64,000 nucleotides of DNA, taken from positions 62,001 through 126,000 of the forward strand of contig NZ_PQMG01000001.1 of the NCBI RefSeq assembly GCF_008930665.1, in the 5' to 3' direction. The DNA comes from Corynebacterium sp. 74A (GTDB taxonomy: Bacteria > Actinomycetota > Actinomycetes > Mycobacteriales > Mycobacteriaceae). Positions 38,302-46,001 of this stretch are shown here, piece after piece; position 1 is the stretch's first letter, and each line of letters starts with the position of its first letter. The notes beneath the pieces are model-generated. The model saw only the letters and a program-made list of their open reading frames with translations, had not been told where the DNA came from and did not search any database. Position numbers and translations under genes: made by a program.

Positions 38302-39234
38302 GTGGAACAAACCAATGTAGGACGGAGCGGACTGCGCATCCCGCGCTTAGGACTAGGCACCCTGACATGGGGTGCGGGCACCGATCGGGAGGCGGCGAGC
38401 GAGATTCTGCGCCTGTTCACCAGCGCCGGCGCGTCGCTTATCGACGTCACCCCGCAGCACACCACCGGCACGGCCGCAGTAGAGTACCTCGGCACATTTC
38501 TGGGGTCTGAGATCTCTCGGGAGGATCTCATCATCTCGGCTGCGGCGGGTACGCTGCCAGATCAGCCGGTGGGCCGGCGCGTCGATTGCTCCCGCCGCGG
38601 ATTGCTCAACCAGCTCGATAGCTATCTGCGGCTGCTCGGCACGGACCATCTCGATCTCTTTTCCATCGACTACTGGGACGAGCTCACCCCCGTGGAGGAG
38701 GTAGCCGATGCCCTCGACTATGCGGTGCGCACGGGCAGGGTGCGCTATGTGGGCGCGCGTGGGCTCAGCGGCTGGCAACTTGCCGTGCTGCGCGCCGCCG
38801 CCCCCGTCGCCGCCCGGGGCGTGGTGGGCGCCAGCGGCGAGTACAACCTGCTCAATCGCCTACCCGAGCAGGAGCTTTTGCCTTCGGCGCACCACCACCA
38901 GGTGGGGTTTATCGCTGGTGCGCCGCTGGCCCATGGGGTCTTGACCGGCAAGTATCGCGAACAGAATGCTTCTGCTCAGGGACGCAGCGCGGAGGCCCAC
39001 GCCTATTCCGAGGCGCGCGATCGCGCCATCGTCGAAGCGCTCACTACGGCGGCCCTGGGATTGAATATCTCTGCCACCACGGCCGCTATCGCCTGGGTCT
39101 TGGCCCAACCCGGGGTCGACGCCACCCTAGTGGGGGCGCGCACACCGGAGCAGTGCGAGGAGGCCTTCGCTGCGGCCGAGGTGCAGCTGCCCAAGGCGAT
39201 CATTGAGGCCTTAGACGACGTCTCGCTCTCATAG
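38302..39234 (+). CDS. Aldo/keto reductase-like protein with altered catalytic tetrad
   Basis: A 310-aa TIM-barrel protein of the aldo/keto reductase superfamily: LGLGTLTWGAG at the N-terminus, LRLLGTDHLDLFSIDYWDE, GRVRYVGARGLSGWQLAVL, and the NADP-binding C-terminal segment GARTPEQCEEAFAAAE. Three of four catalytic residues look replaced: in LIDVTPQHTTG the Asp remains but the Tyr position is His, the Lys of the usual STK motif is Ala (IISAAAG), and the His of the QIH motif is Asp (FSIDYWD). It may be a non-reducing or ligand-binding relative. The start is GTG with a TACTCT box. Confidence 0.88.
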   Translation: MEQTNVGRSGLRIPRLGLGTLTWGAGTDREAASEILRLFTSAGASLIDVTPQHTTGTAAVEYLGTFLGSEISREDLIISAAAGTLPDQPVGRRVDCSRRGLLNQLDSYLRLLGTDHLDLFSIDYWDELTPVEEVADALDYAVRTGRVRYVGARGLSGWQLAVLRAAAPVAARGVVGASGEYNLLNRLPEQELLPSAHHHQVGFIAGAPLAHGVLTGKYREQNASAQGRSAEAHAYSEARDRAIVEALTTAALGLNISATTAAIAWVLAQPGVDATLVGARTPEQCEEAFAAAEVQLPKAIIEALDDVSLS

Positions 39235-39256
39235 CGCTCTGGTAGCCTTAAGCGTT

Positions 39257-40309
39257 GTGAAGAAGCGTCGGAATCTAGTTCTAGCAGCACTTGTGACCTC
39301 CTCCGCTCTGGTGTTGGGCGCCTGCGGATCCAGTGGAGACGATCCCGGAAAACAGGCTCGTCCGGTGGGATCGGCAGAGGCGCAACGCTCCCCCGCCGCG
39401 GAGAACGTGGACGGTGACGTGCTCACGCTCGGCGGCGAGTTCAGCACGATCGATGGGCTGGCCGTTCTCGGCGATCATATTGCCGTGCGCTCCGGCGATA
39501 AGCTGGGTATCGGAACTCGGGAACAATTCGAGGACGACGACTTCAGCGTTGTCGATATCGCCGAGGGCTGTGGAGAGCTCAGCGCCGGCGCCACCGACTT
39601 TGTGCTCGCCTGTCCGCAGGCCGTCGACGGCACGGAACAAGGCGGCGTGGTGTATCTCATCGACCCCACCGCGCCGACACTGGAGAACACCCGCACCGCT
39701 GAGGAAAGGTTCACCACCGCCACCCAAACTAGCACCGGCGATGTGGTGGCTGCCGCCGCGGATTCCTCACGCATCATTACCTTCCCGCATGACGATCCCA
39801 CGGCCACCACTGAGATCTCGATGACCGACACGGTGGATCAGCTGGTGTCTACCACCTATGCCGATCACCTCGACCCGGTCGTGGTGATCAACCGCAAGTT
39901 CACCACTATTCAAGGCCTCGACAGGGAGCAGCGGCGTGAGGGCGGGCGTTTGCGCGCCGGCGCCGGTATCGGCACGGTCGCCCCTGGCGAACAGGGTGTG
40001 TTCCTCGCCGCCGACACCGAGGGCGATCAGCTCTTGGTGTATACCCGCTTCGATGTGGTGCGCCTGCATCAATCGATGCCGGTTGACCGCAGCCCGTGGG
40101 CGGTGGCTTGGGACTCCTCCCAGCAGCTGGCCTGGGTGGCATCCACTGGCACCAATAGCCTCGTGGGATATGACCTATCTACCGGCGAGCCGCTCGAGCA
40201 GCAGCGCTACTCCACCGTGGCTGATGCCACGAGCCTCGCAGTGATGGATAATGGGACCAAGGTTCTTGCCTCGGCTAGCGGAGATGGCATTCAGTTCCTC
40301 GACTCTTAG
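39257..40309 (+). CDS. LppL-like lipoprotein with beta-propeller features
   Basis: A 350-aa exported lipoprotein: basic start KKRRN, hydrophobic core, lipobox VLGAC with Cys23, then a Gly/Ser/Asp linker. The rest is beta-rich with WD/propeller-like repeats (for example PWAVAWDSSQQLAWVAST, NGTKVLASASGDGI). It is positional homologue of M. tuberculosis LppL (Rv2138), which also precedes pyrD. GTG 39257 lies 8 bases after TAGCCT, with no ribosome site. Function unknown. Confidence 0.88.
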   Translation: MKKRRNLVLAALVTSSALVLGACGSSGDDPGKQARPVGSAEAQRSPAAENVDGDVLTLGGEFSTIDGLAVLGDHIAVRSGDKLGIGTREQFEDDDFSVVDIAEGCGELSAGATDFVLACPQAVDGTEQGGVVYLIDPTAPTLENTRTAEERFTTATQTSTGDVVAAAADSSRIITFPHDDPTATTEISMTDTVDQLVSTTYADHLDPVVVINRKFTTIQGLDREQRREGGRLRAGAGIGTVAPGEQGVFLAADTEGDQLLVYTRFDVVRLHQSMPVDRSPWAVAWDSSQQLAWVASTGTNSLVGYDLSTGEPLEQQRYSTVADATSLAVMDNGTKVLASASGDGIQFLDS

Positions 40310-40390
40310 CAGCGTGGCCAGCTCCGTCGGCGCCTGCGGACTTCCCCCTCTGACACACCGTTGATACTCATCGTTTAAGGACACCCCTGT

Positions 40391-41494
40391 ATGGCCTCAT
40401 CGTCGTTTCGTTCCACCCTCTATAACAAGGCCTTGAAGGCGATGTTCACGCTGCGTCCCGAACGCATCCACGGGATCATCAATAACGGCCTCTCCGTACT
40501 GCAGACCACTGGGCCCCTTAATCGTGGCTTGGAGAAGATCCTGCCGGTGCACGACGAGATCTTGGCTCAAGACATATTCGGCGTGCGTTTCCCCCGCCCG
40601 CTGGGGCTGGCGGCCGGCTTCGATAAAAACGGCAGCTCCCCCGATGCCTGGACCCCGATTGGTTTCGGCTATGCCGAGCTCGGCACCGTCACGGCCTCCC
40701 CGCAGGCGGGCAATCCCACCCCGCGGCTGTTCCGCCTGCCCGAGGACCGCGCGATCCTCAACCGCATGGGCTTTAACAACGACGGCGCCGCCGCGGTGGC
40801 CAAGAACCTCAAACGCCGCAGGTCCGACGATGTCATCGGCATCAACATCGGCAAGACGAAGGTAGTGGATGCTGCCCACGCCGCCAGCGACTATCGCCGC
40901 TCCGCGACCCTCTTGGGCAATCTGGCCGATTACGTCACGGTGAACGTCTCCTCGCCGAACACCCCGGGCCTGCGCGATCTGCAGGCAGTGGAATCCTTGC
41001 GCCCCATTCTGGAGGCGGTCCTCGAATCCACCACCACCCCAGTGCTGGTGAAGATCGCCCCCGATCTCTCGGACGAGGATGTGCTGGCCGTGGCCGATCT
41101 CGCCCTCGAGCTCAAACTCGCCGGTATCGTGGCCACCAACACCACCATTTCCCGTGAGGGGCTGCGCACCGACCCAGCCGAGGTAGAGACCATGGGCGCC
41201 GGCGGCATCTCCGGCCCTCCGGTGGCCGCCCGTTCCCTCGAGGTGCTCCGGCTCCTGCGTGAGCACGTGGGCGATCAGCTGGTCCTGGTGAGCGTCGGCG
41301 GTATCGAGACCCCCGAACAAGCCTGGGAGCGCATCGCTGCCGGCGCCAGCCTATTGCAGGGCTACACCGGCCTGATCTATGGCGGCCCCGACTGGATCCG
41401 CGATATCCACAAGGGTATCGCCCACCAGGTTCGTGCCCACGGCTTCTCCTCGCTCAGCCAGGCCGTCGGCTGTGGCAAGGCATGGGTGGACTAG
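40391..41494 (+). CDS. pyrD: Dihydroorotate dehydrogenase, class 2 (quinone)
   Basis: Membrane-associated FMN enzyme of pyrimidine synthesis that oxidises dihydroorotate to orotate with quinone. The 367-aa protein has the class 2 N-terminal amphipathic helices ([19 protein letters not shown]), [29 protein letters not shown], the catalytic Ser region [15 protein letters not shown], and the FMN phosphate site [21 protein letters not shown] lies 9 bases before the ATG. An intrinsic terminator follows. Confidence 0.96.
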   Translation: MASSSFRSTLYNKALKAMFTLRPERIHGIINNGLSVLQTTGPLNRGLEKILPVHDEILAQDIFGVRFPRPLGLAAGFDKNGSSPDAWTPIGFGYAELGTVTASPQAGNPTPRLFRLPEDRAILNRMGFNNDGAAAVAKNLKRRRSDDVIGINIGKTKVVDAAHAASDYRRSATLLGNLADYVTVNVSSPNTPGLRDLQAVESLRPILEAVLESTTTPVLVKIAPDLSDEDVLAVADLALELKLAGIVATNTTISREGLRTDPAEVETMGAGGISGPPVAARSLEVLRLLREHVGDQLVLVSVGGIETPEQAWERIAAGASLLQGYTGLIYGGPDWIRDIHKGIAHQVRAHGFSSLSQAVGCGKAWVD

Positions 41495-41511
41495 AGCCAG
41501 CCGCACATCCG

Positions 41512-41547
41512 AAAAAAGGGCCGCCCGTACGGGGCGCGCCCTTCTTT
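41512..41547 (+). terminator. pyrD rho-independent terminator
   Basis: The stem AAGGGC-CGCCCG / CGGGGCG-CGCCCTT lies about 20 bases after the pyrD stop and is followed by TTCTTTTCT. An A-run precedes it. Confidence 0.8.
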
Positions 41548-41594
41548 TCTGCCTTGCGTGTCTGCCGCTGGAACTCCACCGACTCCCTGTGTGG

Positions 41595-42044
41595 CTATGC
41601 CACGGAGCGGCGGATCACCAGCGCGCAGATGAGAGCCATGGTGGCGTAGACCGGCAGCCACCACGATTCCAAGATATAAATCGGCTCGGTGGTGATGAAG
41701 CGGCTAAACACGACCAGCCCCACAGCAACCACCAGCACCACGATATGGCGGGTGGTGCGTTCCTCATTGCGGTGTGTCGTGCCGAAGGCACCCAACAACA
41801 TGGCCGAGACGATGATCAGTAAAAAACCCCACGTGACGGGAAAGAAACCGGTTAAACCGCCGGTGATCAGGCTGATCAGCGTAAACAGCGCCAGGACTAT
41901 GGCTAGGGCCAAAAATGCGCCGCCCACTCGCAGAACCGGAGGGACGACCACCACGGCCGCCTTGTCCTGCGCGCGCGGGGTGCGGGCGCGCTGCGCAGAG
42001 GATGCAGGAGTGGTGCGGGGCCGAGAACGCTTCTTTTTTCCCAT
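41595..42044 (-). CDS. Hypothetical membrane protein
   Basis: A 149-aa protein with a strongly basic N-terminus (MGKKKRSRPRTTPASSAQRART) and about four TM helices (residues 38-62, 68-86, 99-117, 124-145). It is co-directional with and downstream of the PEBP gene, convergent with pyrD. No family was recognised; small membrane proteins with a basic tail are common next to pyrD/PEBP in corynebacteria. Function unknown. Confidence 0.75.
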   Translation of the reverse strand: MGKKKRSRPRTTPASSAQRARTPRAQDKAAVVVVPPVLRVGGAFLALAIVLALFTLISLITGGLTGFFPVTWGFLLIIVSAMLLGAFGTTHRNEERTTRHIVVLVVAVGLVVFSRFITTEPIYILESWWLPVYATMALICALVIRRSVA

Positions 42045-42052
42045 AGTGATTC

Positions 42053-42075
42053 AAAACACTACCCCAAGCTGGGGT
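42053..42075 (-). terminator. Candidate terminator after PEBP gene
   Basis: Leftward, ACCCCA-gct-TGGGGT is followed after four bases by GTTTTG. It lies just before the start of the downstream membrane-protein gene. A second GC hairpin (CCCCGCA ... TGCGGGG, about 42090-42109) sits upstream of it. Confidence 0.45.
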
Positions 42076-42134
42076 TATATGCACGTCCCCGCACCGAATG
42101 CGGGGGCGACGGGTATGGGAGTATCCGGCGAGTT

Positions 42135-42674
42135 TTAGGAGTTTTCGTGCCAACCCCACGTGATCGCACGGCCGATCGAGTGGAAGTAAAGGTTGAAGCC
42201 GAGCACCGTGGGGGTGGCGTCCGGATCAATGTCGAGCTTCTCGGTATCGACGGCGTGCACCGCGAAGAGATAGCGGTGCGGGCCGTGGCCCTCCGGCGGC
42301 TGCGGTCCGAAGTAGCCGCGGGAGCCGGAATCGCCGCGCAGCGAGACGACATCCCCCATAGATTCCAGGGTGCCATCATTGGCGGCGCCGGTGGCGAGTT
42401 CACTGACATCGGCGGGAATATTAAACACAGCCCAGTGCCAGAAACCAGAGGCCGTAGGAGCGTCTGGGTCGAAGCAGGTGATAGCGAGAGACTTCGTGCC
42501 CTCGGGAAGATCAGACCAGGCCAGCTGCGGGGAGACATCCTGGCCGCCGAGCTGCTCCTCCTTGAAGGTGCCGCCGTCCTCGAAGTCGCTCGAGGAGAGC
42601 GGGAAGCTCGGGAGGTCCTTCAACGGGGCATAGGGGTCGGGTCCGGGGAATCGTGAATCGTTGTAGTTGCTCAT
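42135..42674 (-). CDS. YbhB/YbcL-type PEBP family protein
   Basis: A 179-aa phosphatidylethanolamine-binding-like protein. Family motifs: DVSPQLAWSDLPEGTKSLAITCFDPDAPTASGFWHWAVFNIPADV, then GYFGPQPPEGHGPHRYLFAVHAVD. Homologue of M. tuberculosis Rv2140c, also next to pyrD. ATG 42674 (MSNYND) has GGGGAG immediately upstream, at too short a spacing for normal use, so initiation may be leaderless. The ligand in bacteria is unknown. Confidence 0.92.
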   Translation of the reverse strand: MSNYNDSRFPGPDPYAPLKDLPSFPLSSSDFEDGGTFKEEQLGGQDVSPQLAWSDLPEGTKSLAITCFDPDAPTASGFWHWAVFNIPADVSELATGAANDGTLESMGDVVSLRGDSGSRGYFGPQPPEGHGPHRYLFAVHAVDTEKLDIDPDATPTVLGFNLYFHSIGRAITWGWHENS

Positions 42675-42781
42675 ACTCCCCGTTTCTACCGAAAAACTCT
42701 CCACCGTGCCGCGAAGCGGAACTTTCACCGCTGAGATTCGCTCCGTTCATAGGTGTGAAAATGTCCCTTTGTGCAGGGGAT

Positions 42782-42811
42782 TTGATTATATTGCCGCGTT
42801 CGGGCTACAGT
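42782..42811 (+). promoter_or_regulatory. Promoter of tRNA-Leu
   Basis: TTGATT (42782-42787) and TACAGT (42806-42811) are separated by 18 bases. The expected start of transcription is near 42818, about 33 bases before the mature tRNA end. This fits a vegetative-sigma promoter. Confidence 0.65.
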
Positions 42812-42850
42812 ATGCGAGTGCCCAGCCGAGAGGCTGCAAACAAAACCCAA

Positions 42851-42936
42851 GCCCGGGTGGCGGAATGGCAGACGCGCTAGCTTGAGGTGCTAGTGTCCTA
42901 TTAACGGACGTGGGGGTTCAAGTCCCCCCTCGGGCA
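42851..42936 (+). tRNA. tRNA-Leu (anticodon GAG)
   Basis: An 86-nt class II tRNA. The acceptor stem is GCCCGGG with CTCGGGC (one G-U pair) and discriminator A. The anticodon arm is CTAGC-TTGAGGT-GCTAG with anticodon GAG at 42884-42886, reading CUC and CUU. A long variable arm follows (TGTCC ... GGACG) and the T-arm is GGGGGTTCAAGTCCCCC. CCA is not encoded. A strong terminator follows. Confidence 0.95.
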
Positions 42937-42943
42937 CTTTGTG

Positions 42944-42982
42944 AAATCCTGTGTTCATCATGTGATGAGCGCGGGATTTTTT
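42944..42982 (+). terminator. tRNA-Leu intrinsic terminator
   Basis: AAATCC pairs with GGATTT, and the inner stem TCATCA-TG-TGATGA folds tightly. The run TTTTTT ends the element just after the tRNA. Confidence 0.85.
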
Positions 42983-43134
42983 CATGTCTCGGTGCGCAGC
43001 TGAGCACGGTAACCACGGCGGCGAGTAGCCCTAAACACCGGCCTCTACCCCACTGCCGCGCCCACAAAGAAGCAAGCGGAGAGCCCGGTTCACGCTATGT
43101 GCCGGGACGTCTCCCCTCTCCTCCAGCTCGTGGG

Positions 43135-44895
43135 CTAGGGCTGTAGGGCGTGGCCCAGATACACCTTCGCCTCATAGGGGCGCAGAACACTACCCGCATC
43201 GTCTGCGTAGTTAGAGGAGATCAGCCGCCACCCATCGCCGTCGATACCACGGCGCTGCAACGCCGCGGTAGATGCATCTGCGTAATCACACTCCACCGTG
43301 GTGGCGCTGAAGTTGGCCACCACCACCAGCCGTTCATCCGCGGTGGCGCGGGCGTAGCTAAAGATGGTCTCGCTCCCTGGCTCGAGCAACTGGAAGCTAC
43401 CCCGGCGAATTACTGGATGCTCGCGACGCAGGGAAATAAGGCGCCGGTAGTGGTGGTAGACGCTGTGCGGATCTGCCACGGCGGCACGGGCGTTGATATC
43501 GGGATAATTCGGGTTCAGCGGCAGCCACGGAGTACCCGTGGTGAAGCCAGCGTGCTCACTCTCATCCCATTGCATAGGAGTGCGGGCGTTATCTCGGCTC
43601 TTCGCCGCGATATAGCGCATCATATGCTCATGCGAGATGATTCCGCTGCGCACATACGTCTCATAGGCGTCGTGGGTTTCGAGATCGTCATAGTCATCGA
43701 TTTCAGGGAAGCTGACATTAGTCATCCCTATCTCTTCACCCTGGTAGATATACGGGGTGCCGCACATCATGTGCAGCACAGTGCCCAGCATGGAGGCAGA
43801 AACCACGCGGTACTCGGGGCTGTCATTGCCGAAGCGGGATACGGCCCGGGGTTGGTCGTGGTTATTCCAATACAGCGAGTTCCAGGCGCGATCTTCTAGT
43901 CCCTTTTGCCAGTGCTCCAGCGTGGCAGTCAGTGCGCTCAAGCTGGTTCGACGATCCGACCATTTACCCCATCCTTGCTCGGAAAAGTCGAGGGATACAT
44001 GCTCGAACGTGAAGATCATGTCGAGTTCCCCGCGCTCGAATCCGGCATAGAGAATACCGTCCTCCACCGTGGTGATTGGGGTCTCCCCTACGGTGAGCGT
44101 GTCATAGTCGTCGAGCACCTCTCGGCGCATCTCCTGGAGAAACTCGTGAACGCGTGGCCCATTGGCGCTCATAGCGAGCGAGGATTCGCGGCTACCGCGT
44201 GCGACGGCGGGATCATTGACCGCTAGGGGTGCGTCGATAAGCTCCTGCGGCTTGGAAATCAGGTTGATCACATCCATACGGAAACCGCCGACGCCCTTAT
44301 CAAGCCAGAAACGCATCAGATCGTAGACTTCGCGGCGAACCTCAGGGTTCTCCCAATTCACATCCGGCTGTTTGGGGGAGAACATGTGCAGATAGAACTG
44401 CCCCGTGGTCGCATCGAACTCCCATGCCGAGGGACTAAATGCGGAGATCCAATTATTAGGCGGCAGCGGCGTGCCGTCTCCGCTATATCCGGATGGATCG
44501 CGCCAGATGTAGTAGTCGCGATAGGGATTGTCCCTCGAGGAACGGGAGCGGCGAAACCACTCGTGTTCATCCGAGGTGTGATTGACCACCAGATCCAGCA
44601 GAATCCTCATTCCGCGCTGGCGTGCCTGCGCAATAAGTTCCTCCACATCGGCCATGGTGCCGAATTCCTTCATCACCGCGCGATAATCGGAGATGTCATA
44701 GCCGTTATCGTCATTGGGCGAGGCGAAAATAGGAGAAAGCCACAGCACGTCGACGCCGAGCTGCTGCAGATAATCCAGTTTTTCGCATATGCCGCGGATA
44801 TCGCCGATGCCATCGCCATCGGAATCTTTAAAGCTGCGCGGATAAATCTGATAGACCACCGCGTTGTCGAGCACGCTGCGGCGTGGGCTGGTCAT
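43135..44895 (-). CDS. GH13 alpha-glucosidase (oligo-1,6-glucosidase type)
   Basis: A 586-aa cytosolic glycoside hydrolase of family 13 that releases glucose from short alpha-glucosides. Motifs: VVYQIYPRSFKDSDGDGIGDIRGI, LDLVVNHTSDEHEWF, GFRMDVINLIS (nucleophile Asp; the Val after it is typical of alpha-1,6 specificity), TVGETP (acid/base Glu) and WNNHDQPRAVSRFG. ATG 44895 has AAGGAG six bases upstream. It follows the EEP phosphatase gene by 10 bases and shares the locus with an alpha-glucoside PTS. A phospho-glycoside (TreC-like) substrate cannot be excluded. Confidence 0.92.
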   Translation of the reverse strand: MTSPRRSVLDNAVVYQIYPRSFKDSDGDGIGDIRGICEKLDYLQQLGVDVLWLSPIFASPNDDNGYDISDYRAVMKEFGTMADVEELIAQARQRGMRILLDLVVNHTSDEHEWFRRSRSSRDNPYRDYYIWRDPSGYSGDGTPLPPNNWISAFSPSAWEFDATTGQFYLHMFSPKQPDVNWENPEVRREVYDLMRFWLDKGVGGFRMDVINLISKPQELIDAPLAVNDPAVARGSRESSLAMSANGPRVHEFLQEMRREVLDDYDTLTVGETPITTVEDGILYAGFERGELDMIFTFEHVSLDFSEQGWGKWSDRRTSLSALTATLEHWQKGLEDRAWNSLYWNNHDQPRAVSRFGNDSPEYRVVSASMLGTVLHMMCGTPYIYQGEEIGMTNVSFPEIDDYDDLETHDAYETYVRSGIISHEHMMRYIAAKSRDNARTPMQWDESEHAGFTTGTPWLPLNPNYPDINARAAVADPHSVYHHYRRLISLRREHPVIRRGSFQLLEPGSETIFSYARATADERLVVVANFSATTVECDYADASTAALQRRGIDGDGWRLISSNYADDAGSVLRPYEAKVYLGHALQP

Positions 44896-44905
44896 TCGGT
44901 ACTCC

Positions 44906-45769
44906 TTAGAGTTGTGGGTCGTCATCGGGTGTGGTGTCCAGCGAGACCACAACGCCGGAGTGGTCGGACACCGCTTCGGAGCTGTTGTCGGCAAAAACCA
45001 CGGTGTGGCTGCGGGCGCGCACCCCGCTGCTGGTGAACACATAATCAATGCGCAAATCTTGGGTGTTGTCGTCCCAGCCGTGAATTGTTGTGTGCACAGT
45101 CGCCTCGCCCTGCACCTCAGCCGCCTGGTGGAAGCTATCGGACCACTGGCCCGAGCGCATCACGTAGTCGTAGCCGCCGTCGGTGTCTCCGGCAGGAACG
45201 TTAAAGTCGCCGCAGAGCACCACTGGGGCTAGGCGGCGCAGCTGGTCGAGTTGCGGACTCATATGGCGCCATTCGCGGGCGAAGAAGGTATCGTTATCGC
45301 CACGCCACCACGAGAAGTGGGAGGATACCCACCACAGACCAGCGCTATGTACCGCGAGCGAGGCGCGGCGGCGCACGTCGTCATACTCGAAGTCACCACC
45401 ATGGCTGAGCTGGCGCGCCTCCGCGATGCCGTGGCGGGACACGATCGCAGTACCCTCATCGAAGACGCCGAAGCCGCGGTGCACCGGAATCCACGTCCAG
45501 CTCCACGCGGTATGGGAGTCGAGCTGCCGCAGAGCCTGCACGAGCAGTAGTGCGTAGTTGTCCCCGTGCACGGCAATGGAATCCAAGGCATCCCGAGCAG
45601 GTATCCACCCTTCGAGATCCGCGGCTGGGGGCATACAGCGGGACTGATTGACTTCCTGCAGCGCGATAATGTCTATGCTCTCGTCGACAAGCATGCGTGC
45701 GAGGGAATACAGCTTGGGAATTTGCATCTCTTCCATCCAGCTGTGGGTGTTGAGGGTGAGAACCTTCAT
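44906..45769 (-). CDS. EEP-superfamily phosphatase (possibly sugar-phosphate, MapP-like)
   Basis: A 287-aa member of the endonuclease/exonuclease/phosphatase superfamily: MKVLTLNTHSW, IIALQEVNQSR, VVLCGDFNVPAGD and AVSDHSGVVVSL give the metal and catalytic residues (Asn, Glu, Asp-Asn, Asp-His). No secretion signal is seen. It is divergent from the PTS gene and 10 bases ahead of the GH13 gene. In Enterococcus faecalis the maltose-6'-phosphate phosphatase MapP, of the same superfamily, is encoded beside a maltose PTS; that role is inferred here from context. ATG 45769 has AGGAAGG close upstream. Confidence 0.85.
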   Translation of the reverse strand: MKVLTLNTHSWMEEMQIPKLYSLARMLVDESIDIIALQEVNQSRCMPPAADLEGWIPARDALDSIAVHGDNYALLLVQALRQLDSHTAWSWTWIPVHRGFGVFDEGTAIVSRHGIAEARQLSHGGDFEYDDVRRRASLAVHSAGLWWVSSHFSWWRGDNDTFFAREWRHMSPQLDQLRRLAPVVLCGDFNVPAGDTDGGYDYVMRSGQWSDSFHQAAEVQGEATVHTTIHGWDDNTQDLRIDYVFTSSGVRARSHTVVFADNSSEAVSDHSGVVVSLDTTPDDDPQL

Positions 45770-46001
45770 AGGCCTTCCTAGCTCACGGGGCGCAACAATA
45801 GCGGTCTCCCCCAGTGTATGAAGACGCGGCCGCGGCACAGAAGGCCGCGATGCTCCAAAATCTGGAGTGTTCTCCAGCCGGCGCAAAAGTGCTTCTCAGC
45901 ACTGAAGCGAAGAACTATGAATAGAGACAAAGCCAATACACACGCAGCTCATGACACCTGCACCCTAGCTGCGCCCCTGAAGTGGAAAGGGACGAGAAAC
46001 C
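45770..46001. promoter_or_regulatory. Divergent control region of the alpha-glucoside locus
   Basis: A 232-base region between the EEP gene and the PTS gene. It contains CTCCA (45853-45857), then CTGGAG-TGTT-CTCCAG (45862-45877). These three related half-sites form two overlapping inverted repeats and are the best candidate for the RpiR operator. The PTS gene has AAAGGG as its ribosome site. Confidence 0.5.
45853..45877. promoter_or_regulatory. Candidate RpiR-family operator
   Basis: Half-sites CTCCA, CTGGAG and CTCCAG in alternating orientation make the perfect repeat CTGGAG-N4-CTCCAG plus an overlapping CTCCA-N5-TGGAG. It lies midway between divergent sugar genes whose locus encodes an RpiR regulator. 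Assignment is by symmetry and context only. Confidence 0.45.

Noticed and set aside
42910..43146. Small protein frame running out of the tRNA-Leu gene
   Set aside because: It begins inside the tRNA and reads the typical GVQVPPRAL shadow translation of a T-arm; it is not a gene.
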